From IMG/VR virus record IMGVR_UViG_3300028608_000034, positions 1 to 41,719 of that record: a DNA stretch of 41,719 bases; one strand, given 5' to 3'. A program made the translations under genes and the position numbers. Under the pieces are notes generated by a model. The model searched no databases. It was given only the letters and a program-made list of their open reading frames with translations, and was not told where the DNA came from. Within the stretch, counting starts at the first letter, position 1, and each line of letters begins with the position of its first letter. This document shows positions 37,592 through 41,719 of the stretch, piece by piece. The stretch is from a virus.

Positions 37592-38164
37592 CTAGTCGCG
37601 GCCCGATTTCGTAGGGCGGATCGTGACCTCACCCGACGAGTTCTGCCAGGCCATGAAGGACTGGACGACCGGGTGCATGTTGCTCCCGGCGAGGATGGAC
37701 TTGTTCCCGCCACGGACGGAGACAGAGATGGCATCCGTGATCAGCGGCTCGGGCTTGACCCACTCCTCGCCGGGGTGGGACTCGTCCCAGTCCTCCGGCT
37801 GTACGGGGTCGGTGCCGAACACACCGATGAAGACCTTGGGCAGGACCCGCTCGTACTGCTCGATCGGCGTCAGGTTCGCCTTCGTGAGTGCCTCCCACTC
37901 CCCGAGGGGGAGCTTCTTGTACTGCACGTAGGCCAGGCGCTCTTCGGGCTTGGTCTCGGCCACACGAGCCTTGAGCGCGTCGATGTTGTCACCGAGGAAC
38001 GGCTGTCCCGCCAGCTTCGTCATCGCCTGCGCTTCGGCGAGCTCCTTCTTCGCCTGCTCGTGCTCGGGGCTGTACTTCGCCCCCAGGTCCAGCTCGAGGG
38101 TGAGGATCTCCTCGCGGCGCTCCTCCACCGCTCCCATGAGCTCTTCGTAACTGCTGAATGCCAT
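37592..38164 (-). CDS. Tail assembly chaperone (G-like)
   Basis: Protein of 190 residues. It is acidic and helical (YEELMGAVEERREEILTLEL; EHEQAKKELAEAQAMTKLAG) and lies between major tail protein and tape measure, the invariant site of tail chaperones that coat the tape measure before tail assembly. The C-terminus (SFMAWQNSSGEVTIRPTKSG) is where frameshifting to the next frame would occur. AAGGAGAACAG precedes the ATG. Confidence 0.72.
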   Translation of the reverse strand: MAFSSYEELMGAVEERREEILTLELDLGAKYSPEHEQAKKELAEAQAMTKLAGQPFLGDNIDALKARVAETKPEERLAYVQYKKLPLGEWEALTKANLTPIEQYERVLPKVFIGVFGTDPVQPEDWDESHPGEEWVKPEPLITDAISVSVRGGNKSILAGSNMHPVVQSFMAWQNSSGEVTIRPTKSGRD

Positions 38165-38192
38165 CTCTGTTCTCCTTCAGTGTGGCTGTGGC

Positions 38193-38690
38193 TCAGGCCG
38201 CGATCGGGACCGAGGTCTTGCTGCGGGCAAGGACCGTGATGTGGGCAGTGATGCCGACGAACGTGTTGTTCGCCTCGACCGGGTCGATGGAGGTGATGAT
38301 CACCTTCCAGACCCAGATGCGCTGAGCTGCGGCCGGAGCCGTCTCGTGCGGCAGGCCGTCCCGACGCCAGATGTACACGACGTCGCCGACGTTGAGGCCG
38401 TCGATGAGGTCATCGTCGTCCTGGCCCGTGGTCTTGATGACCAGGTCGTCGACCGAGTGCGTGGTGCTGCCCGGGATCTGCTCCGACTCGGGGTCGCACA
38501 GCCAGTCGATCGACTCGCTGTCCGTCGAGCTGGTGCCGTTCATCGTGGTGATCGAGCAGTCCAGTCCGATGCCGGTGTTGATCTCGGCGAGGGTGGGCGA
38601 CTCGATGTTGACGATGACCGGGGCCACACCGACCGCGACGTTGCCCCGGCTGATCTGCGTCGCCGGGTTCCACTGGGTGAGGGGTGCCAT
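38193..38690 (-). CDS. Major tail protein
   Basis: Protein of 165 residues that stacks to form the tail tube. Beta-rich with an N-terminal LTQWNPATQISRGN and the core LDCSITTMNGTSSTDSESID, TTGQDDDDLIDGLNVGDVV, IWVWKVIITSIDPVE. Size, beta content and place immediately before the tail chaperones support the call. GGAAGGAAG precedes the ATG. Confidence 0.78.
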   Translation of the reverse strand: MAPLTQWNPATQISRGNVAVGVAPVIVNIESPTLAEINTGIGLDCSITTMNGTSSTDSESIDWLCDPESEQIPGSTTHSVDDLVIKTTGQDDDDLIDGLNVGDVVYIWRRDGLPHETAPAAAQRIWVWKVIITSIDPVEANNTFVGITAHITVLARSKTSVPIAA

Positions 38691-38703
38691 GTCTCTTCCT
38701 TCC

Positions 38704-38916
38704 TTACTTGGCGGAACCCGGCTTGGGTCCCTGGCTGTCCGGGGCCGTGGCGACCTCGGAGATGGGCTTGGGGGTGCGGGGCTTGTACGTCAGCACCGAC
38801 TCCCCCGGCTTGAGGTCGCGCACCTTCTCGTGCGTCGCCTCGTTGAAGTTGGACTCGGAGATGGCGTACTGCACGCCCGACTCCTTGTGCTTCACGACGA
38901 TGCCCTTGCTGGCCAT
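38704..38916 (-). CDS. Small structural protein between tail terminator and tail tube genes
   Basis: Protein of 70 residues, small beta (IVVKHKESGVQYAISESNFN) with a Pro/Lys-rich end. The ATG at 38916 has AGGAGGT 7 bases upstream, the best ribosome site in the region, implying high expression. Similar short proteins in this place have no fixed function. Confidence 0.6.
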   Translation of the reverse strand: MASKGIVVKHKESGVQYAISESNFNEATHEKVRDLKPGESVLTYKPRTPKPISEVATAPDSQGPKPGSAK

Positions 38917-38917
38917 G

Positions 38918-39277
38918 TCAGATACCTCCTGTGTTGATCTGGACCGTGACTTCGGTCTCGTAGTGCCCCTCCACGGGAGCGCCTGAGTAGCCCATGGACG
39001 CGGCGAGGGTGCTGCCCCCGACCCGCTCACCGTGGACTGCTGCGATGACCTCCTTGGCCAGATTGAAGGAGGCCTCGACCGACCCCCCGCAGGCGTAGAG
39101 GTTGAACTGATTGTCCCAGTCGATCGCCGACCCGTTCAGGGCGAGGTTCTCGTAGTTGATGAGCATGGGACGCTGGACCACGTAGGGCACCTTCGCCCCG
39201 CTGCGTGCGTACCCATCGAACACGGCGACCCCGATGGCTTCCACCAGGGGGCGAATGTCGGAGAGCGCGATGCCCAT
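38918..39277 (-). CDS. Tail terminator or completion protein
   Basis: Protein of 119 residues, alpha/beta (LSDIRPLVEAIGVAVFDGYA; ETEVTVQINTGG). Its position after the HK97-gp10-like gene and before the tail tube is that of the tail terminator. No clear motif, so the call rests on size and gene order. Confidence 0.6.
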   Translation of the reverse strand: MGIALSDIRPLVEAIGVAVFDGYARSGAKVPYVVQRPMLINYENLALNGSAIDWDNQFNLYACGGSVEASFNLAKEVIAAVHGERVGGSTLAASMGYSGAPVEGHYETEVTVQINTGGI

Positions 39278-39278
39278 G

Positions 39279-39620
39279 TCAGATTCCCAGCTTGTCGGGG
39301 TCGAAACCCATGTCGGTCGCCTGCGTGCGGAGCTTGTCCGCTGCGGTGATGTGGAAGGGCCGTGCCCGCATCCGGCTGGTGCCGAGGGCCACATATGCCG
39401 CGTAGTCCACGGTCGGGCCGATCAGGTACTTGTCCTTCCCGACGGCCTCTGCCGTGGTGCTGTTGAGCATGGTGCCGGTGTCCACCGCGTGGAAGCCCTG
39501 GATCTCGCGCTTGACGAGGCCGACGCCCACCTGGGCGAGCTGCTTCAGCTCGGTGCTGCCGGGGCTCTTCTGGCTGGCCTTGGCGTAGCGGGAGGCGAGC
39601 TCCCCCATCGTGATGCTCAT
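39279..39620 (-). CDS. HK97 gp10-like head-tail connector
   Basis: Protein of 113 residues. VKREIQGFHAVDTGTMLNST and IGPTVDYAAYVALGTSRMRA-RPF are the signatures of the HK97 gp10 family (VDTGxLxxS, YAxxVExGT-like), which joins head and tail. It overlaps the gene before it by ATGA. Confidence 0.82.
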   Translation of the reverse strand: MSITMGELASRYAKASQKSPGSTELKQLAQVGVGLVKREIQGFHAVDTGTMLNSTTAEAVGKDKYLIGPTVDYAAYVALGTSRMRARPFHITAADKLRTQATDMGFDPDKLGI

Positions 39621-40024
39621 GCGAGGCCCTCCTTCCCCTGCTGGTCCACCGCGTCGATGTCGGATGCGACGCCCTTGCGCAGCACCGCGACACCGTTCTG
39701 GCTGATCTTGTCGAGGAGGAGCACCTTGCCGACCAGGCTGGGCTCGGTCATGGCCTTGGTGACCCGGATGGCCTGCCCCGGCTCGAGCGCAGTGCCGACC
39801 GGCACCTTGACCGAGTAGATGTTCGTGACGAGGGACTCGGCCGCGTTCGCCAGTGTGGTCGTCTGCACCAGGCCAGGGATCGGGTCTCCGACCGGGGTGA
39901 GCTCGCGCTGGGTGTTGTGCCCGACGGTGACCAGGTCACCCACGTTCAGGACCTGGAGCTCGTCGATGAGCAGCAGCGCCAGCAGGCGGGAGCTCTCAGC
40001 CAAGGTCTGAGTCGACATCACCAT
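39617..40024 (-). CDS. Head-tail joining protein (hypothetical)
   Basis: Protein of 135 residues, beta-rich (NVGDLVTVGHNTQRELTPVG; LEPGQAIRVTKAMTEPSLVG), compatible with a stopper or small head-closure protein. The start may be ATG 40024 (AAGGGGG 7 bases upstream) or ATG 40018 two codons in. It overlaps the previous gene by 29 bases, unusual but in a compact connector operon. Confidence 0.6.
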   Translation of the reverse strand: MVMSTQTLAESSRLLALLLIDELQVLNVGDLVTVGHNTQRELTPVGDPIPGLVQTTTLANAAESLVTNIYSVKVPVGTALEPGQAIRVTKAMTEPSLVGKVLLLDKISQNGVAVLRKGVASDIDAVDQQGKEGLA

Positions 40025-40412
40025 AGTGAGACCCCCTTCCGGACATGTCGGTCTTGCGGACGTGAGGCCCCTCGGGGATGGCCACACGTGAGAGCGCCGA
40101 GTTGGCGTTCATGGTGTTGCAGATCACGCTCTGCGAGCGGAAGTAGGAGGCGAGGGCACCCCAGTTCGGCGCGTCCACGGCGATGGAAGTGCCCTCGCTG
40201 GAGGTCTGACGGACGACAGGCTGTGCCTGCAGGAACCCGAGCAGCGTGAGGGCCGCGTAGTAGACGTCATACGTCACCTCGTAGCCCGCTTCACCCGGCC
40301 AGATGCCGAAGCTGTCGGGGATGCGAGCACCGTCGAGCGCATTCTGTTTCTGCGTCTCGGTCAGGCTCGCGTACCCCGGAAGGTTCGCCAGCAGCGCGTT
40401 CAGCTCGTCCAT
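39996..40412 (-). CDS. Head-tail adaptor protein
   Basis: Protein of 138 residues, helical N-terminus (MDELNALLANLPGYASLTET), then IWPGEAGYEVTYDVYYAALT as in the gp6/gp15-like adaptors that bind under the portal. ATG 40412 with AGGAGA is preferred to a longer frame. Call by fold pattern and order. Confidence 0.62.
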   Translation of the reverse strand: MDELNALLANLPGYASLTETQKQNALDGARIPDSFGIWPGEAGYEVTYDVYYAALTLLGFLQAQPVVRQTSSEGTSIAVDAPNWGALASYFRSQSVICNTMNANSALSRVAIPEGPHVRKTDMSGRGSHYGDVDSDLG

Positions 40413-40429
40413 GTCAGTTCTCCTGTGTG

Positions 40430-40840
40430 TTAGGCGACGTACTCGAGCGTCGCCTTCCACGTGGTGTAGAGCGGTCGGTTATAGAAGTCCTCCCCGTTGC
40501 CGCAGCCGATGCACGAGCCAGTGCCCGTGACGTCAGCGCGAACGCGGAAGGTCGTTCCGTAGGTCCCGCCGAGATTGGCGAGTACGGCCCAGCCGGGGTT
40601 CACACCCCACGTCTTGTAGACGTGCGCCGAGCCGATCGTGTGGCCGTTGAGCGAGTTGATCAGTTCGAAGAAGAAGTGGCACGGGCTGTTCCAGACCATC
40701 CCCTGACCGGTGTTCGGGTGCGCCCCGACCACGTCCCAGAGGTTGATGCGGACCTGACCGGCCTTCATGGTCCGGCCCTTGGTGTAGGAAACCGGAACGT
40801 AGTTGCCAGCCTGGGAAGCGCCCATCTGCTCACTGACCAT
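40430..40840 (-). CDS. Small beta-rich structural protein, paralogue of the 3851-4204 product
   Basis: Protein of 136 residues, no named family. The segment AHVYKTWGVNPGWAVLANLG and flanking strands (GQVRINLWDVVG, TTFRVRADV) match the protein encoded between terminase and portal. This copy has a Cys/Gly-rich insertion (CIGCGNGEDFYNRP). Probably a virion decoration or receptor-binding module; AGAAGGAGCATC precedes the ATG, and a hairpin lies upstream. Confidence 0.6.
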   Translation of the reverse strand: MVSEQMGASQAGNYVPVSYTKGRTMKAGQVRINLWDVVGAHPNTGQGMVWNSPCHFFFELINSLNGHTIGSAHVYKTWGVNPGWAVLANLGGTYGTTFRVRADVTGTGSCIGCGNGEDFYNRPLYTTWKATLEYVA

Positions 40841-40860
40841 TGTGATGCTCCTTCTATGAC

Positions 40861-40897
40861 TGAGGGGCAGAGCAGGACCCGCCTACCCTGCCCCTCA
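40861..40897 (-). terminator. 10-bp hairpin after the post-capsid gene
   Basis: TGAGGGGCAG pairs perfectly with CTGCCCCTCA around a 17-nt loop, directly downstream of the stop at 40907 on the minus strand. It may lower expression of connector and tail genes relative to capsid. Confidence 0.55.
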
Positions 40898-40906
40898 TTT
40901 CGGTGG

Positions 40907-41197
40907 TCACTCGGCCGGGGTGGCCGGTGCCTCTCCGGTGCCTTCGCCCGTTGCCGGGGCCTGGCCCTGGATCTCGTCCTCGACGGAGCCCTGGTCGTCC
41001 TGGCTGGCCACATCGACCTCGACCGGGGCCTGCGCTGCCTGGACCGCCTTGAGGCCTGCGAGCTCGGCTGCCTTGGCGATGCCCCGCTCCTCGACCAGTC
41101 GGGCGACGGCCTCACGCTTGCTGGCCTCGAACTGCTCCGCTGCCTTGGCCTTGGCCTCGCGGCGCTGCGCGTCCCACTGGGACTGCGTCAGGCTCAC
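40907..41197 (-). CDS. Small helical protein coupled to capsid
   Basis: Protein of 96 residues with a helical, charged N-terminal half (WDAQRREAKAKAAEQFEASK) and a disordered Glu/Gln/Ala/Pro tail. It starts with GTG overlapping the capsid stop (GTGA). It may be a head-associated or Rho-like helix protein, but no family was recognised. Confidence 0.6.
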   Translation of the reverse strand: MSLTQSQWDAQRREAKAKAAEQFEASKREAVARLVEERGIAKAAELAGLKAVQAAQAPVEVDVASQDDQGSVEDEIQGQAPATGEGTGEAPATPAE

Positions 41198-41719
41198 GGG
41201 GTCACGTCCGGCGTGATGACGGCGAAGGGGTAGTCCGTGACCTCCCCGCCTGCGGTCGAGAAGGCCGTCGAGTACGCGACGCGGAACTTGAACCGCAGCG
41301 CGACCATGTCCTTCTCGGCCAGGTTGATGCCGCCGATGGTGGCCTCCGTGAGGAGCTTGACCTGGACGTCCTCGCGGATGCCGAGCAGCACCTTGGAGCG
41401 GTCGCCCGCCAGGAGCACGGCCTCGTCGCGGTCCCACGAGCGGTTCCCGACGTACATCAGGTCCTGGCCGTAGATCTCCGCGGTCCGGTTGTCCGAGCGG
41501 ACACCGTCGAGGTAGATCGGCGAGTTGTCGGCGTCCCGCAGGCCGCGCAGGCGGCGACGCAGGAAGCGACCCGTGAAGGCGACGTTGACGTCGAACTCGT
41601 CGTCCTCGACGAAGCCGAAGGCCTCGTTGATGTCGTCCGCGAGGTCGATGCCGGTGCCGTCGGCGATGGTGTTGCCTGCGGCGATGGCACCGGGCACCAG
41701 GGCCGGGTCGAGCCAGGTG
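41194..41719 (-). CDS. Major capsid protein, C-terminal half (cut by window edge)
   Basis: C-terminal part of the capsid protein. FVEDDEFDVNVAFTGRF, RGLRDADNSPIYLDG and IREDVQVKLLTEATIGG lead to FRVAYSTAFSTAGG and a stop at 41194, the C-terminal P-domain pattern of HK97-type capsids. Bases 41496-41719 are a second version of bases 1-224, so this is the other end of the same gene on a circular or terminally redundant molecule, not a second capsid gene. Confidence 0.85.
   Translation of the reverse strand, partial: TWLDPALVPGAIAAGNTIADGTGIDLADDINEAFGFVEDDEFDVNVAFTGRFLRRRLRGLRDADNSPIYLDGVRSDNRTAEIYGQDLMYVGNRSWDRDEAVLLAGDRSKVLLGIREDVQVKLLTEATIGGINLAEKDMVALRFKFRVAYSTAFSTAGGEVTDYPFAVITPDVTP
41496..41719. 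repeat. Terminal overlap, right copy
   Basis: Right copy of the 224-bp terminal overlap. The removal of one copy gives a unit of 41,495 bp in which the capsid gene is intact. Confidence 0.9.

Noticed and set aside
1-41719. Integrase, excisionase, lysogeny repressor or attachment site
   Set aside because: No recombinase catalytic motif and no convincing helix-turn-helix repressor was found in any likely gene; the tRNA-like element does not contain a host tRNA end that would indicate an attachment site.
1-41719. CRISPR arrays or insertion sequences
   Set aside because: No regularly spaced direct repeats and no transposase-like product. The tape measure repeats are protein-level repeats.
41194-41719. 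Second, diverged copy of the capsid gene
   Set aside because: The two partial genes are cut exactly at the window edges, overlap for 224 bases and give one normal-length frame when joined.

Overview
The window looks like the essentially complete genome of a lytic, siphovirus-type phage of an actinobacterium. The base composition is very GC-rich by eye, several genes appear to be leaderless, the small terminase has the zinc-motif N-terminus common in actinophages, and there is a tape measure, a major tail protein and two tail-chaperone reading frames. No integrase, excisionase or lysogeny repressor was recognised. The first 224 bases repeat the last 224 bases with 8 mismatches. Joining the two broken capsid halves across that overlap restores one 308-residue reading frame, so the DNA is probably one circular or terminally redundant unit of about 41,495 bp, assembled from a mixed viral population.

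There are two transcription blocks. The leftward (minus) block runs from about 7.1 kb down to 1 and continues across the junction from 41.7 to 26.8 kb. Its order is two small unknown genes, terminase small and large subunits, a small beta protein, portal, MuF-like head protein, scaffold, major capsid, head-tail connectors, tail terminator, major tail protein, tail chaperones, tape measure, distal tail protein, a large LamG-plus-baseplate protein, small tail proteins, a GH18-like tail hydrolase, an M15-type endolysin and two membrane proteins (holin candidates). The rightward (plus) block from 7.5 to 26.7 kb holds early and replication genes. These are small unknown proteins, a putative thymine-hypermodification cassette (10.4-14.1 kb), a MazG-like pyrophosphohydrolase, an SNF2-like helicase, family A DNA polymerase, a Cas4/RecB-like nuclease, a Sak4-like ATPase, an SSB-like protein, a VRR-NUC nuclease and a primase-helicase fusion. 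The blocks diverge from a 432-bp control region (7138-7569) and converge on a shared terminator at 26.73-26.76 kb.

The most interesting material is of three kinds. First, a cassette joins a thymidylate-synthase-like enzyme, a 5-hmdU kinase helical-domain/thymine-pyrophosphorylase-type protein, a TET-associated-glycosyltransferase-like protein and a P-loop dNMP/hmdU kinase; together they suggest glycosylated or otherwise hypermodified thymine in the virion DNA. Second, a family of at least fourteen promoters on both strands has a TTGCG-type -35, 17-18 bp spacing and a -10 box. Six are followed 6-7 nt later by a start codon (leaderless mRNA), and in several the -35 lies at the apex of an inverted repeat. 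Third, there is a 77-nt cloverleaf-like element upstream of the DNA polymerase gene and a strongly repeated octamer, GGCCACAC. All function calls come from reading motifs by eye; no database search was made.
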